A stretch of DNA of 64,000 nucleotides from Psilocybe azurescens (Eukaryota; Basidiomycota; Agaricomycetes; Agaricales; Agrocybaceae): assembly GCA_023853785.1 (NCBI GenBank), contig JAJIRX010000798.1, positions 427,985-491,984 on the forward strand, read 5' to 3'. The position numbers and the translations under genes were made by a program. Of the stretch, positions 23,300 through 36,480 are shown piece after piece (the stretch's first letter is position 1; every line of letters begins with the position of its first letter). Below the pieces are notes generated by a model. It made no database searches and was not told the origin of the DNA. It saw only the letters and a list, made by a program, of their open reading frames with translations.

Positions 23300-23738
23300 T
23301 GTACAAGATCGCAAGGTTCAACGAGAAACAGCATCTATTGTTGGTGAGAAAGTTGGGAAAGATTGATAGGTAATATTGGCTTCTAAATTTAGCATGCACC
23401 GCCTTACAAGTACGGGTAATCCGTGTCATTTATGCAGTGTCAGCTCAAATAATTTCTAGTCTCGGGTTCGTTGTGCTGCAGTTGTCGAGGTTTTCATGAA
23501 CACTTCCCCTGGTCTCTTCGTGGCCAATGCCTGTTGATCGGAATAGTGGAAGACGAGGTCGATCATATCGCGCACAAAACAAGAAAATCACACAGTACAC
23601 TTGTCTAATTTGATTTGCGTCACCATTGTGTCCGTTTTCTCCCTCTCCTTCATCTATCCTTTGGACCCTTTTCCGTCGTCCTGGTCATCCGTTCGCCTAC
23701 CTTTTAGGAGGTAGGACTTTATTCTCGTCCTTGTCAAT

Positions 23739-24104
23739 CTACATAACCAGCTGACTATCGCTCTTCGAACGAATTCTGCCATAGTCCCCGTCCACCCCGT
23801 ACAGGCCACTTGACATAAATATGGTGTGAGAGGCGGTAATCTTGGCTATGCACCATCGAAGAGCCGCAGTCGATGTTGAAGCTGAGAAGTATTCTTTCGG
23901 AGCGACATTGGATGAGAAAGGGGTTAATCAGAGAGCTAGAGGTAGTGAAAGCGTTGAATACAATAGCGACTAGTTTAAACGAGACGTGGGACGTACGAGC
24001 ATTGTCGATATTGAACACGTCCGATGGTTCTCTGACCACCTGAGTGGAAACATGAGTTGGGTGTGCAACTGACACCACTCCGACGTCCAGATCCACGGAT
24101 GTAA
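23739..24104 (-). CDS. Two 3' exons of an unidentified gene
   Basis: The first exon ends at about 23999 and reads DLDVGVVSVAHPTHVSTQVV then REPSDVFNIDNA, with a GTACGT donor. After an intron of about 110 bases, an acceptor CTTCTCAG leads to STSTAALRWCIAKITASHTI, FMSSGLYGVDGDYGRIRSKS and a stop at 23739-23741. Unit B repeats both exons at 36120-36470. The family is not one I recognise and the 5' end was not found; beyond 24104 the two units differ. It lies about 440 bases upstream of the NLR start on the same strand. Confidence 0.4.
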
Positions 24105-24106
24105 AT

Positions 24107-26840
24107 CTGCTGTTGGGCTACTGGCATGCTGCTGGCCGGCTCAACGAACGATTCTCGAGCAGAAACGTATGGATAAGGATGTGGGGATAAGGATATGGGC
24201 GAAGAATGATAGGTGGCGTCGCTGTGAAGAGATTCGTGATGCCGCCATTTGTGCACCTGGCACTCAGCTCCAACGGCCTTGACCCAAACCTCCCACACAT
24301 ACTGGAACATATCGAGCCCATCTGAGCCACTGCGACTATTCGGGGTATATGGCATCAGCGTGGAACGGTATCGTGCCAGATAGTCGACACACGAGCTCAC
24401 TATCGACGATGGTGACGACCAGAGGGCAGAGATTATCGGTGTTTCGTGCGTCAATCGGCGTCTGTGCCTCATCAGACGGCGGCAACAGCAACTCAAAAAA
24501 TGAATACGACCTTTTAGTTGACGTTGACTATGAGCTGGACCGGAACGTTCTGTGGATATTTTGCGATACAAATCGGCGAATGAAATGTATAGTCGAGACA
24601 CCACTATATCTGTTATACTAATCTTCGTAGAGATTCCTTTATTCCGACTCGCTAATACTTTAATCATCAGTAAGTATGCTACTTATGGAATTCAAGCTGT
24701 GGAGGTTGTCAGCGGTCACCACCGCACGTCGGCAAAGTTTTGCAATCTCAGGTGGCATGTCGTGACTCTCTGTCGGTTAACGGAGGGTTTCTCTCTCGAA
24801 CTCTCTCCCCTAATTCTGTCAATGGTCGGCAAACTTTAATATAGAAAATCCCATCTTTAAATCCTGCTTGTACACCCTTGCCGACGATATTCAAGCTCTA
24901 GAACCCTGCTGCAGCATTGGTCTTGGCCGGATGCATTTAACCTTGTTGCTTAAGATATAATCTTAACACGCTGGCAAGCAGGTCCAACGACTCAAATCGC
25001 CCGTACCCCGTTTGTTTCAATTCATTTCCTCCAATGGAGGACGATGAAACCGTCCAGATTGTTCGCTTCGTACAATTTATCCAATTAATATCTACTGAAA
25101 TCATCGTCCAGTACCACTCACTAGAACAAAGATGATAATCAAAAACCGAGTCAACCAGCCAAGAGTAAACTCTCATTGGAGTGATAGAATAGTGGGTATG
25201 CTTCAGACCCTGATTACCTAAAATATTTCTCAGTCACAGGTATCTCGAAGGCTTAGCTTATGAGAGCCTTTCCGGTCACGACGTAAGTCGGTCTGGAATA
25301 ATACACAGGAAACGCTGTGGCATCTAGACTTGAGCAAACGGGCATAAGAAAAGATGACCGCTTACTATAAGGCATGAACAGAATTGGCTAATAATTTAAA
25401 TCCAGAATCTCGTCATGTTTCATCGAAGTTCAACGTTCAGTCAACTATGATTAAATCTTCAAGCTTCGAGTTGTAAAGCCAGATCTTGAGCTATACTGTC
25501 TATTTCTGATACTAAGCACACGTCTATCGCATTCCTCTAGGTTTGGAGTTACCGGTCATGGAAATGCAAATATATTGCAATGCCCTTCGCTGAATTCGTT
25601 CCTCTTTCTAGATTCTGTGATACTGCACGTGGGCAGCGAATAACCTTAGTATTTCAAGGGCCATGCGGCGACTTTAAGCGCCCCTCGTGCATTTTAGACG
25701 CCAATTTCGAATAACCGGTGGGGTCGTAATGGCTTGGTAATAGCTCATAATGGTTTATAAAGAAACGGCGTTTTAAACACTGTTAAACATCTATCATTAG
25801 ATTCCTTGGCAGATTAGAGTACATAGGGGCCAGGGAAATATAATGGAAATATCCGCAGCACAGTAACCGCAACTATGCAATCGCATTCCAGACATGGTCA
25901 TTTGTTGCAAGTACCAGGAATTTGGACAAATTCTTATAAGCATTAAATGGGCGTAACCTCACCTTCAACTTACGTCTTCGCGTCGGTTTTTTGATATCTC
26001 CAAAATGCAGGTGGTCTTGGCGCCTTCTATAGAGACACACGCATCTAGGCTTGTGGGGAGATACGATACGGCGTGTTGACAGGCCTTTGTCTCGGCACGG
26101 GCAAGCGCGGGCCTGCAAGAGTTATGTTTAGCCAACTCCGAATCAGTAGGATTTTACAGTTATAGGACGCGTAGGCTGAAGGTGTATTATTTTCAAGTCC
26201 GACTAGGTCTGGAAGTTATTCAAGGAAGGTTTCATGTCTGCGCAGAGCGTAATTGAGGCCGTACCAAAATTTCAAACTTGTGATCTCCCTCCGTTCATTA
26301 TTGCGTTCAGTGGCTCGCCGCTATGTCATGCATATTGCGAACCTGATACCGGTGCCTTATAAATTAACGGCAAGCAACATCCATATTGCATATGGTGTTT
26401 TTGAAGAATTCAATCCAAGTACAGTTTATCTAAGACTCCTAGCCGGGGTACAATGGAATGGAATGATCTTCGATACAGTCGGGATTCAGACTACGTCGTA
26501 GAATTATTGAAATGGAGATATGTTTTGGGATACTGCATATGTATACGTCTTGAAAGGTCCTCGAAGTTGATAAAAATCTTTCTCGTTTCAAATCAGAATG
26601 AGGTTATTCTCTGGGTGTATTATTTACAAGGCATGCAGCTTGGTAGGGACGAGACCTCAAACGCAGATTTCAAGATGGCGAAAAAATTTGACGGTAAATC
26701 ATCTCATCCAAAAATGTAGCCTCAGAAGTATAAAGAGTCAATCCGTTGAAGTAGTAGAAACCAAAGAAATTTACACACCTCCTACAGTAAGCAAGTCACT
26801 ATCAGCATCCCGGTGTCGTGTCTAACGTTCTACTTTGTAG
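24107..26840. other. Intergenic, no gene recognised
   Basis: Several frames of 60-230 codons occur on both strands, but none shows a known domain, a sensible splice plan or a match inside the window. This is single-copy sequence between the duplicated units. Confidence 0.4.
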
Positions 26841-27874
26841 ATGATGTCTTCCACAAGGTTATTGGCTTGGTCTATCCTTGCGTTCCAGATTATGGGCGCA
26901 TTCGCATCCCCAGCTATTCCACAGTCAATCAATGTAAGATCATCATCCTCTTAGAGGCTGTTAGATATTTGATGCTTTATTACTAGATCATAAGTCGTGC
27001 TGATACCGCCACCGACGAGTTTGTCAACACTCCAGCGGGACCTGTCCTCAAGTCCAAGGTCCACCCTATCCCTGAAGGTGCTCGAGTTGAGCAGAACGGC
27101 CAATCCATCAATATCGTTGCAGCCAATGGTACTACTCTTCATAGCACAGCGTTTACAAAGAATACCGTCAACCGACACCCTCTTCAGCGTCGAGACCTTC
27201 AATCGGGATACGTTGCATTAGCATTCTGGGGAAACACAGACCCCAGTCCAATTTCCACTTTCACTACTTTATGGTCGGTCCCCTCAGTTCCCGAGAACAT
27301 CGATGGCCAACTTCTCTACATCTTCAACGCTCTTGAGCCAGACACCTTTGACGCAATTTTGCAACCCGTCTTGCAATTCGGCGTGTCTCCAGCTGGAGGC
27401 GGTAATTATTGGTCGGTTGCATCCTGGTGGCTTATAGGATCGGATGTTTTCCATACTCCCATTACGCAGGTCGCCGTTGGGCAGACACTCGTCGGCGTCA
27501 TGACTCTTCAGAGCGTCACGAATCCAGGCGGGGTACCATCCTACAACTACAATTCTGTGTTCACGGGTATTCCCGCATCTTCGATTTCTATTTCCTCGAC
27601 AAAGCCGCTGCCTATAACTTTCGAGGCTCTGGAAATATATGGAGCCACCGGACCCACAGATCTCCCTCGTGGACGCACGTCAATGAGGACAATTGACATC
27701 GTCAAACGTGATGGTACCCGTCCGACAGTCAGCTGGTCGACCACCAGTGATACTGCTGAAGGGTTTGTGGTCTCGGTCGTATCAAATGCGGTACCTAATG
27801 GGCAGGTTGATATTTTCTACCCCTCCAATGAGTCTTTGCCTTCTTATGTTTTAATTTTTACGAACAATTGCTGA
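26841..27874 (+). CDS. Secreted protein of unknown function (basidiomycete family)
   Basis: Exons 26841-26933 and 26987-27874 give 326 residues. The N-terminus MMSSTRLLAWSILAFQIMGA followed by FASP is a typical signal peptide, so the product should be exported. The mature part has ISRADTATDEFVNTPAGPVL and PIPEGARVEQNGQSINIVAA. A core then reads TTLWSVPSVPENIDGQLLYI, ILQPVLQFGVSPAGGGNYWS and VASWWLIG, with evenly spaced aromatic and Gly residues suggesting a beta-rich fold. I know this only as a recurrent hypothetical secreted family of mushrooms. The QPVLQFG and NYWSVASWW segments look like its hallmarks. A second ATG lies one codon downstream. The frame is intact, unlike most neighbours. A TATA-like repeat follows at about 27991. 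Confidence 0.75.
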
Positions 27875-28216
27875 TATATGTTACTTGACTATACACCGCC
27901 AAGTAGTAGTCAGACTAGTATATGCACTTTATTACATATAGCTCAAGTTGTTCGCTTGTAGTGTTGTTCACCGATGGTCTACAAGTAAATGTATATATAT
28001 ATATATTTAAATGATTGTGATAAAATGAAGGGAACTGGTAATCAGTCAAAGACCCGTTCTTTCACTGCACTAAGTAGTTATAGAATAAGCGCCCAAGCCT
28101 CAGAGTCGAACAACTGCATGAGGCGCATCCAAAGGGCTGTAGCTATGACTACAGTAACCAGTTGATAGATATATACATGACAGGACATATCAAGGTCAAG
28201 TTGTCCTGTTAGCTAT
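27875..28216. other. Intergenic
   Basis: Holds a short (TA)n tract at about 27991-28005. Nothing else is recognised. Confidence 0.4.
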
Positions 28217-28690
28217 TTATACTTGTGACTCCTTCCGGTTTGCAAAACGGTAGACGGTCATTTTCATCGCGAGGGAGCAAACCCCTCCCAATCGTCGTCC
28301 ATCCTCCATGTTTAGCGCCGCCGGTCTCTCCTCTAAACTACCACCCTCTTTCTCCTTATCCATACCCCCTTCATCACATTCGTAACATCCCCCATCGCCA
28401 CTCCCCACCCGCACCCCATCTAGCGCAACCCGCGAGTTCTTTACCAGCCCAATCTCGCCCATATCTGGGTCCACATCGCTCAGGTCCACGTATATCTTGA
28501 GGTCTCCTTTCCCCTCTGTTGCGTATGTGTACGTGGTCAAGGAGGAAAAAGAGATATGACCGGACTAATGAACCGTCAAAAAACATTAACAAAGCGTGAA
28601 GAATGCGTAAACGTGAAGGATACGTGAAGAGACGTGAAGCAGTCAGTCGTGTGCAAGGGACATATCGTGGGGCGTGAAGGTTAAGATAAG
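28217..28690 (-). pseudogene. Chimeric fragment of the large-gene locus, inverted relative to 1-400
   Basis: 28560-28690 matches 9643-9770. It is joined at about 28520-28560 to a piece matching 17580-17890, read as KGDLKIYVDLSDVDPDMGEI. The junction text (CCTCCTTGACC followed by the AYA.. codons on the sense strand) is the same as at 225-250, showing that both fragments descend from one rearranged ancestor. Confidence 0.65.
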
Positions 28691-28699
28691 ACAAGAAAT

Positions 28700-31550
28700 G
28701 TACACTGATGTATCGTCATCCTTCATTGGGCTGTGCACGCTATTGCGGCTTCAGAGTCCACATCCCCCTCAGCATTCCCGCTCTCATACTCTGCAATGAC
28801 ATCATCCCAATCATCCGGCCCCCAATGCCCGTCCGCCGTCGCCTCTTCGGTCGTCAGGATTCCTGGATTGGGTCAGAGAACCGCTTGATGCTCGCACTGT
28901 CCCGATCCTTTTACCATCTCCCGTACCTCGCTTTATCCTCTGCATCATCTTCCTCTGCGTCATCATGTGCGCCATCCACCGACCGCCGGACCTGCCCCTC
29001 TGGCAACACATCCATCAGCGCCGTGCGCCTCCGTCCCTCGCTCGAGCGCCTGCTTTCCCGTGACGGACACCTCTCCTTCTTCCCCTCCTCCCCGTCCTTA
29101 TTTTTGTCTTCATCAGTAGCAGCCTCCCTCTTCCGCCCCCCTCATCCCCCACACAATTTCCAGCCCCTGCTCGCCCCACCTCATACTTGCATACGACCCC
29201 GAATGTCCTGATTCGAACAACGTATCCAAACCTGCATGCAAATTTGTCAATGTCATCGACAGCGGCCTTAAGCTCAAGCTGGAGGAGAGCACCGAGCTCG
29301 GGCGCGGCATCACGTAGAACGTGGATTCGATTCAGAGTCTGTCGTCGGCGATTGTGTTGAGGGGGTTGGTGTCTGCGTTGGTATCGTTCAGGTTGGTCTT
29401 AACAGCGGAGGCGATGATAGGGAACGGAGCCAGTCCAGGAACCGAAGGTCCGACCGACGACGGACTCGACCCAACGCGCATATATGCAGAAGAGGGCAAC
29501 CGCATCGTAGAAGGGAGTCTGAGTCCTAGCAGCATTCCGCTGCTCTTCTTTGCACCGAACGTCTTCGCATTGGCATTGGCATTGGCACCGGAGCCGGGAC
29601 GCAAAAACTCGCCCGCAACAGGCGGCAGCCCGTCCGGACTAGACGTCAATGTGCCCGCCTCAAAGGTGCTCGTCGAATGTCTCATTGGCTGTGCCTTCTC
29701 TTTCTCCAACTCTTTCCCCTGCTTGCGTGCCTTCTCCTTCTTGCTGTCCTCATTTCCCTTTCCCCTCGTCATCACCCTTCGTCTTCCTGCTTATTTTCTT
29801 CCCTTTCCCCTTCTTCTCCTCTTTATCCCCTCCCTTATCATCGCCATCATCATGCCCGAGCAGGCATATTCTTCAACTGTGCCCGGCTCCCCATCCTCAC
29901 CAACGACCGCACACTCTTAATCGGCAAGCCTTGCTCCTGGCCGTTCACATTCCCCTTCTCTCCGTCGTTAAGAGACCCAAAAGAGCCAACTGTCCCAGGC
30001 GGCGCAAGCATCCCGCCCACAGTCGAGCTCAGTATGCCCGACCTCGAGGGCGTCCCCGTTCTCATGTTATGATTAGACCCGGAATAGGACTAGGTCAAAT
30101 TCATAGTCGTCGTTGAGCCCGCGCGTTCCCGTGGCAAAACCAACAACCTTCACTCCGCCTCCGTATTCTCCTCATCTTCCCCGGTGGGCATGAGCATGAC
30201 CTTGGGTGGTGCGGGGGGGCTGCGCGGCCCTAGCGCTAGAGCTAGAACCAGGTAGGTATGCGTTCGAGTTGGAGGTGAATACGGAGGTGGGTGGACATGG
30301 AGTTGAGGAGCATGCTCGAATCCAGCGAGTTGAACCGCATGCGGGATTGCGAACCTTGGGCTGGGGATTGAGCTTTGAAGAAGAATGGGTCTGGAGATGT
30401 GAAGGATGGCATGTATGTGAGCACGTGTACACAATAACCGAGAGGACAAGAAAAATATGACAACGGGGAAAGGACAGAGAAGGGACGGAAGAGGAAAGAG
30501 GAAGAAAGACGCACTCTTCGAATGTGGGTGGGCATCATGTATGTATTCGATGGCTGTTAAAAGAAACTAAGATATGTTTAAATTCCATGCAAGATCAAGA
30601 AAACAGTGAAAGCGACTTACGTTTACGAGTTATCTTGTTCTCCTTCTCCTTGTTCTCCTTCCTCCCCCCTGTCAATCGTTGTCCACCACTTCTCTTTTTT
30701 CTTTCTCCTTCTCCCCATCTTCTCTCTCGCCTGCCCCAACCCCTCCTTCCCTACCCCTCCTTACCCACCTTCATCGCTCTCGTAACCTCCCCCGTCGCCC
30801 CCCTCCCGCACCCGCACCGCACCCGCACCGCACCCAACCCCATCCAGCACCACTCTCAACTTCTTCACCAGTAAAATCTCACCGATATCCAGGTCCACAT
30901 GCCTCGGGGTCCACGTAGATCTCGAAGCCGCCTTTCCACCCCGTTGTATACACATACGTGCACGATGTGTCCTCAATGAGAGCTGACTCGAACAACCAGA
31001 CACAGCGCACGACGTCCGACACATCCTTGACGCGCTCCTCGGACTTGCGATCGGGTGTGGATCCAAGCCCCATCCCCATCCCCATCCCCACCCCCATCTC
31101 GTGCCAAGGATGCTGTGCTTGGAATTGTTGGGGACGAGTTTTCCGTTACGCTTTCCCACCGATACCAGCGCCCGCATCTGCGTTGGGTCACCGAGCGCCT
31201 TGGCCTTAGGCACAATCAATGATGGCAGTTGCCCATGCACAAGCAAAGGCAGATGCGGTGCAGGACCGACCGCATCTTACGACTCCGCTAGTACCATCAC
31301 AAACAACGCAGACGCCTCCGAGGAAGTCGAGAGGCCGCTCGCAGACGCTGTGGCGGTGATAAGGGGATGCGCGCGGTGGTGTTGCGGTGCGGCGTTGCAG
31401 TTGTTGACGGTTGGGGCAGCGAGGACATGCGTGCGGGCCATGTTGGTGCTGGGATGCTGGGTCATGGGGAGGACGAGGGCGCAGGAGGCTTGGAAAGCAG
31501 TGGGATCAAACTGCACATCTTGGTTGTCTTCGTCGTCGTCTTCGTGAGTC
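28700..31550 (-). pseudogene. Decayed copy of the large Ser-rich gene
   Basis: It matches exons 1-3 of the gene at 9935-18414. Recognisable pieces: MVLAES... in exon 1 near 31290-31250, IYVDP at about 30910, RMRFNSLDSSMLLNSM at about 30330, RHSTSTFEAGTLTSSPDG at about 29640-29690, and RRRTALMDVLPEGQVRRSVDG at about 29040-28970. Exons 4-8 are lost. Its value is comparative: in two places its frame stays open where the unit A gene carries an extra base (C-run at 16232-16237, C-run at 15899-15903). This exposes those as late insertions or consensus errors in unit A. Confidence 0.7.
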
Positions 31551-32970
31551 GTCGTGTAAATTGTTAAACATTCTTGTTGTTATCGAAAGTAAGGTCGTGA
31601 GTAAGTAATGTGTGGTCGTTTCATAATATATCGTTTGTTGTTTGGAATGAATTCGTAGTCGTGAAAACCTCAATGTTCACGTTCTTGAGTTGTAGTCTTT
31701 TCAATTCAGAACCATGTTAATAGGCCGTAGAAGACTTGTGCTCCCTGTTAATTGTTGGTGGTGGTGTGCTTGTTTACCGATAATAGGAATAAGAACTCTA
31801 TCCACACATCCAAGTCAAGTCAAGTCTGCACCAGCCCCCACATCAACACCCCAACACACCTTGACAATCCACTCCTCCAACTGCGTCCAAGAATACTTAT
31901 CATCCATCTCCAACTTCCACACAGACACGGGAGTCACTGGCAACATACGAAGTATCATTATTCGTCGTCATCCGTTGAGCTACCAAAGACCTTTGCGAAG
32001 GAGTAGCGGAGATGGAACTGAGAAGAGAACAAAGAAAGAAAACCCGACGCCCATGCTGAGGAAAACAAAAGCAGATGAAAGCGGAGCCAAATAACGCGTC
32101 GTGTTGACGTCGCGACTCACTTGAGGGATTTAAATTTCGCGTCGCGTTTGAGGAGCGTCGTGCAAGGTCATTCACGCGTCATACGGAGGAGGCAGTGTTT
32201 ACCAGCGCGCTAAAAAATATGAAGTAAAGTAAGCAGTTTCCAACAAATACGTTCTTATCCTTCGTCTTCATCTGCCCCAGACCGCAGTACCTGTGTCGAA
32301 CCGGTATTCAGATGTTCATCAATCAGATGGATTCGGGAGAGTGAAGTCAGGCATAATTTCCATGCATACATCATTGCTGCCGGCGACATTTACCAGCAGA
32401 TAAACCGATCTTGAGCACGTCTGGTAAGCTTGATCTTGCTTTAATACAGGATACATTCCCACGGACGTTTGACTCTATAAACGTTAGATTATGTACAAAC
32501 GCCCACAATATCATGCTAGGCTCCATCAGACCCCATTACATCGTGGAAACTGCTGGAGGAGGCGACCACGGCATTCCTCCTTCATTCCAGACTTCCGTAG
32601 AATTTATAGCATATGAAAGATAACTCCATTCGTCATCAGAACTTGGTATACTCGTTTTCTACATTCAGTCTATCGGTATATCGTCCGTTAAAATCCACTA
32701 TCCATCAATAATTCTATGTATGATTGAATTTTTACAGCTAAGCCTATCGGAAGGAGAACACCTATCCAGACGTTGGTGATGATTTGGAAGCGGTTCATCC
32801 ATGCACCAGCATAGGATTTTCACCTCCCCAGTCGATGTTAAAAATGTGACTCAAATCCTGCTGCTAGAATTGCCAGCAGTATATAATCCATGGGGAACCT
32901 AACAGTTCGAGTCAGTAAACCAGTATAAACCAGTGCGCAACTGTGCTACACATATGACTATATCTTGTGA

Positions 32971-35591
32971 TTAATTCCGTTCATCCTCAACTCGCCTAAG
33001 ATATGCTTTAACCGCAGCCTGGACGGATCTCCGATGTTGTTCCGATGATAAATATGTGAAGTCGAGGTAATGATTGTTGCGCCTGAGTCTGGCTTGGCGC
33101 GCGTAGACAATTAACTCTTCTGAGTAACCTGATTTGTCAAGGAGCAACGGAAGCATCTGAATAGCCCATGCATAAGCAGCATAAGCCTCGTCCGGTTTAA
33201 ACAGATGCCTCGGAATGGGATGAAATTCTATGTCCACAAAAACTCCCTTCCCAGTGTCTTTGACAAAATCGCAAAAGCGATAGTTGGTGCAAAACATTTT
33301 GTGTGTAGTGTTGACGGACCGTCGGTACCAAAGTGATTGCGCAGGACTATTCATCCGAGTCCGACGATAATGGCAAGATCGGCCGAATCTATTTATGTCG
33401 ACAGCGTATGGGAATTCGCATGTTGATATATAACGCAGAACAAAAATGCAGCACTGGTGTAAACACTGCGGGTGTCGGCTGGTTGCTGGCTTGAAGTAAT
33501 CCAATCTTGTAGTGTGTTATGAAGGTGTTTACAAAGGATAGGTTGCCTAGACGTTAGGTAATTAAGACCTTCTCCTAGCAGTGCTATACGCCTTGTATTT
33601 TTCAAATTTTGTCCCGTAGAAAGGAGGTCAAAACCCCAATAAGCCTGCGATTCTTCTTTCATAATTGAGGCCAGAAGGAAGCAGACGTGAGAGTGTTGAG
33701 GACATGGACCAAGTTGAACTTTAATGAATTGCCCAAGTGCGACTATCTCATCGGCATAGAATTGAGAAATCAACGAATCAGCCCAAATCTAGCGAGGTGG
33801 TCAGATTTCGTTGTTTCGCAAAAGAAGACACATACAGCACTGAGGGAACCGAGGTAGTTGAAATATTGCTCCGAAAATATTGTATTATAACGACCTTTTA
33901 TTCCGAGGATAGTATGGCAGCGACTGAGAGTTAGACAGAGAATATTCTGAAGGAGCTGTGGATTTGGTTTAGCAAGAGGGCAGTGATGGAAGAAATGCGT
34001 AAAGATAGGCCAGAGCCAGCGTCCAGTCACTGGGTCTAATTTTTATACAGTTAGAACGTAGAAATTCAAACGTATTAGAGCATAGAGGGACATACCGGTG
34101 ATTGGTTGGAGAGGCGAATTGAATTCCAATGACGGAAGCTCCATCATATGAGTAAGGCATAACTCAGTATACTGCGTGTGCATTTTGACATGGTCAAGAA
34201 AAAAGTCTCTGGATCGTGACTGGTCGAGTAGATAGTCTTTTAATGATGCATGTAATATGCGAACAATTAACGCATCGTCACTTCCAAAATAAGCAGGGCG
34301 GTTTTCGACAGCGACAAGGGAGCCGAGGTTCTGCATTAGAAGTTGGATCTTCCCAGGAGCGAGCGAAAGGAAGGCTTCCATAAAAGCCGCTGAATTATGA
34401 TAATCGAACGAAGGACAAAGAACAACGAAGCCAATGATCTGCAATATTAGATCCACATCTTCAACCCCATCAGGATGTGCCGGTACAGTGCATCCAGCTC
34501 TGCGAACGGATTATCACCCGCCTTTGGCAGCTGTATACCAAGAACAACTTCGAGGCGATGCGTTGGTCGATGACGTGCGGACGCAACATACTTCACCACA
34601 GTCGATGCATAGATAAACTGCCCGGAGGACTTTTGTACGAGTGTATCGAGTGAATCTACAGCGGGCCAGCCAATCGGGATGTAAGAGCGAAGGCGATGTT
34701 GAGTTTTATCTCGTCAAATTTATTTGCGAGGAAATGTCGGATATCCTCTTCGGATTGATAGTCGTCATCTAATGCGATTCTTGCCAGCGTAGAGAATGGT
34801 TTTCTATCGAAAGATAATGATATATCCACCTCTGGCCGACTGGCGATGAGGATCTTCAGAGGTAAGTCCCGACTACCAAGAAGCCTGAAGGAGAGATCGA
34901 CTATTCTAGCTTGAACTTTTGGATCGTCGCATTCGTCAAGTCCATCGATAATGACGACGATGGGGTCGTTGGTTGAAAACCCAGAATGAAGAAGCTCAAG
35001 GAGGGGCTCTCGAATGAGGCCCATGAACTGTGTCTCAAGAGATTTTGTGACAATCAGGGGGTCTTGCTCAAATGTAAGGGCGGCACGTTCCCGGAACACC
35101 TGAGGAAGCTTTGTCGCGAGCTGATATGCTAGGGTTGTGACGAGCCACTTGGCCGTTCCTCGTTGTGGGTCGTTTCTTGAGAAGAAGAAAGTGGCGAGGA
35201 AGAAGTGTTGGCCATGCAATATCTCCGCTATAGTCTGAGCAATGGCCGATTTCCCTGCACCAGCTGCTCCGTACAGCCACATAACGAGAGCCTCTCTGGT
35301 ATCTTCATTGAGTCCACCGATCCAGTCCATGATCCTTTTGATAATCGCGACTCGTGTGTTGTGATGACATTTTGGAGGATCGAAGCGCTCGCCTGAGTCG
35401 TGAAATGCCCCATAAGCGACATATTCCTGCAGGCGCTCAAATCCGCCTATTGTCGATCTCTGCATCAGCATGACGTATAAGCTAGCATTTAATATCGTAC
35501 CTTTCGAACTCTGAAGTTGAAGTTGAAGTCGGTGCGTGTGGAATGTGCTGTTGTTGATAGAAAAGTCTCTCGGTCGATTGAATATCGACAT
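32971..35591 (-). pseudogene. NACHT-domain NLR protein, unit B copy with three frame breaks
   Basis: Same plan as the gene at 20687-23299: start MSIFNRPRDFSINNSTFHTH (about 35591), AFHDSGERFDPPKCHHNTR, P-loop GAAGAGKS, Walker B VVIIDGLDECDD, then the same unusual C-terminal domain (LLQNILCLTLSRCHTILGIK; IWADSLISQFYADEIVALGQ). One base is missing at about 34700 (IKLNIAF for IKAQHRL), at about 34467 (MGLKMW for MGVEDV) and at about 33445 (AAFLFC for AAFFAL). The first intron seen in the unit A gene would put the frame out here; reading through it keeps the frame open. The many changes and the decayed surroundings favour a real pseudogene, though some breaks could be consensus errors. Confidence 0.75.
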
Positions 35592-36123
35592 TGCGGGAAG
35601 CGGAATGTTCGACGACGAGCAGCCGGTGTAGGTGGGGGACCTGGGAAAGCGCAACACTGACAGAACACCGTTATATTGGTGTCTGAATTTAGCTAGTAAC
35701 GCCACGCAAGTACAAGTATACCTATGTTTGTCAGATGATTCAAACCATCAAGTTCTGAAAGTAAACTTCATCTGAATCCACATCATTTGTGCAGTGCCAG
35801 CTCAAATGATTTCGTGTCGAGGATTCGTTACACTGAGGTTGTCGAGGACTTTATGAACACTTCCTCCCTGTCTCTTCGTGGCCAATGCCTTTGGATCAGG
35901 ATAGCGGAAAACGAGATCGATCATATTCCGCACAAGGCAAGAAAATCACACAGTACACATGTCTAATTTGATTTGCGTCACCATCGTGTCCGTTTTATCC
36001 CAGTCCTTCATATATCCTTTGATCTCTTCCCACCCTTCCCCGTCGTCCTGGTCATTTATTAGCCCACCGCTTAGGAGGTTGGTCTTTATTCTTCTCTTCG
36101 TCAATCTAATTAACCAGCTGACC

Positions 36124-36470
36124 ATCGCTCTTCGAACGACTTCTGCCATAGTCCCCGTCCACCCCGTACAGGCCACTTGACATAAATATGGGGTGAGAGG
36201 CGGTAATATTGACTATGTACCGTCGAAGAGCCGCAGTCGATGTTGAAGTTGAGAAGCATTCTTTCTGACCAAATTTAGATGAGAAGGGGGATAGTGGGAG
36301 AGCTACAGGTAGTGAAAGCGTTGAATATAACAACGATTAATTTGAACAAGACAAGAGACGTACGAGCATCGTCAATATTGAACACGTCCGAGGGTTTTCT
36401 GACCGCTCGGGTGGAAACGTGAGTTGGGTGTGTAACTGATGCCACTCCGACGTCCAGATCCAATATGTCT
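36124..36470 (-). pseudogene. Unit B copy of the unidentified two-exon gene
   Basis: It reads DILDLDVGVASVTHPTHVST, RKPSDVFNIDDA and, in the second exon, STSTAALRRYIVNITASHPI and FMSSGLYGVDGDYGRSRSKS. The splice acceptor CTTCTCAG of unit A is CTTCTCAA here, so normal splicing would fail. Confidence 0.45.
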
Positions 36471-36480
36471 ATTGCTCGTC

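Larger units (their letters stand above)
9640..24106. repeat. Segmental duplication, unit A
   Basis: Stretches of this region recur in the same order and orientation at 28.2-36.5 kb. Examples: 9643-9770 with 28560-28690; 15560-18480 with 28750-31560; 18900-19700 with 32100-32640; 20690-23300 with 32970-35590; 23740-24100 with 36120-36470. Unit A holds the more intact genes. Material between about 11755 and 15560 is missing from unit B. Unit A alone has the 681-base MITE at 19869. Confidence 0.85.
28217..36480. repeat. Segmental duplication, unit B (decayed copy of unit A)
   Basis: A direct, rearranged copy of 9.6-24.1 kb. The piece equivalent to about 11.75-15.56 kb is deleted: text matching 11752 (GGGCTGTGCACGCTATTG) at 28730 passes straight into text matching 15573 at 28755. 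The MITE of unit A is absent. Reading frames are eroded. Homology ends near 36465. Confidence 0.85.

Noticed and set aside
24107..26840. Several ORFs up to 230 codons between units A and B
   Set aside because: No recognisable family, no consistent splicing and no repeat support.
26841..27874. Possible G1-type (eqolisin) peptidase
   Set aside because: The signal peptide and beta-rich look invite it, but the expected catalytic Gln/Glu context is not visible. The protein fits a separate uncharacterised secreted family better.
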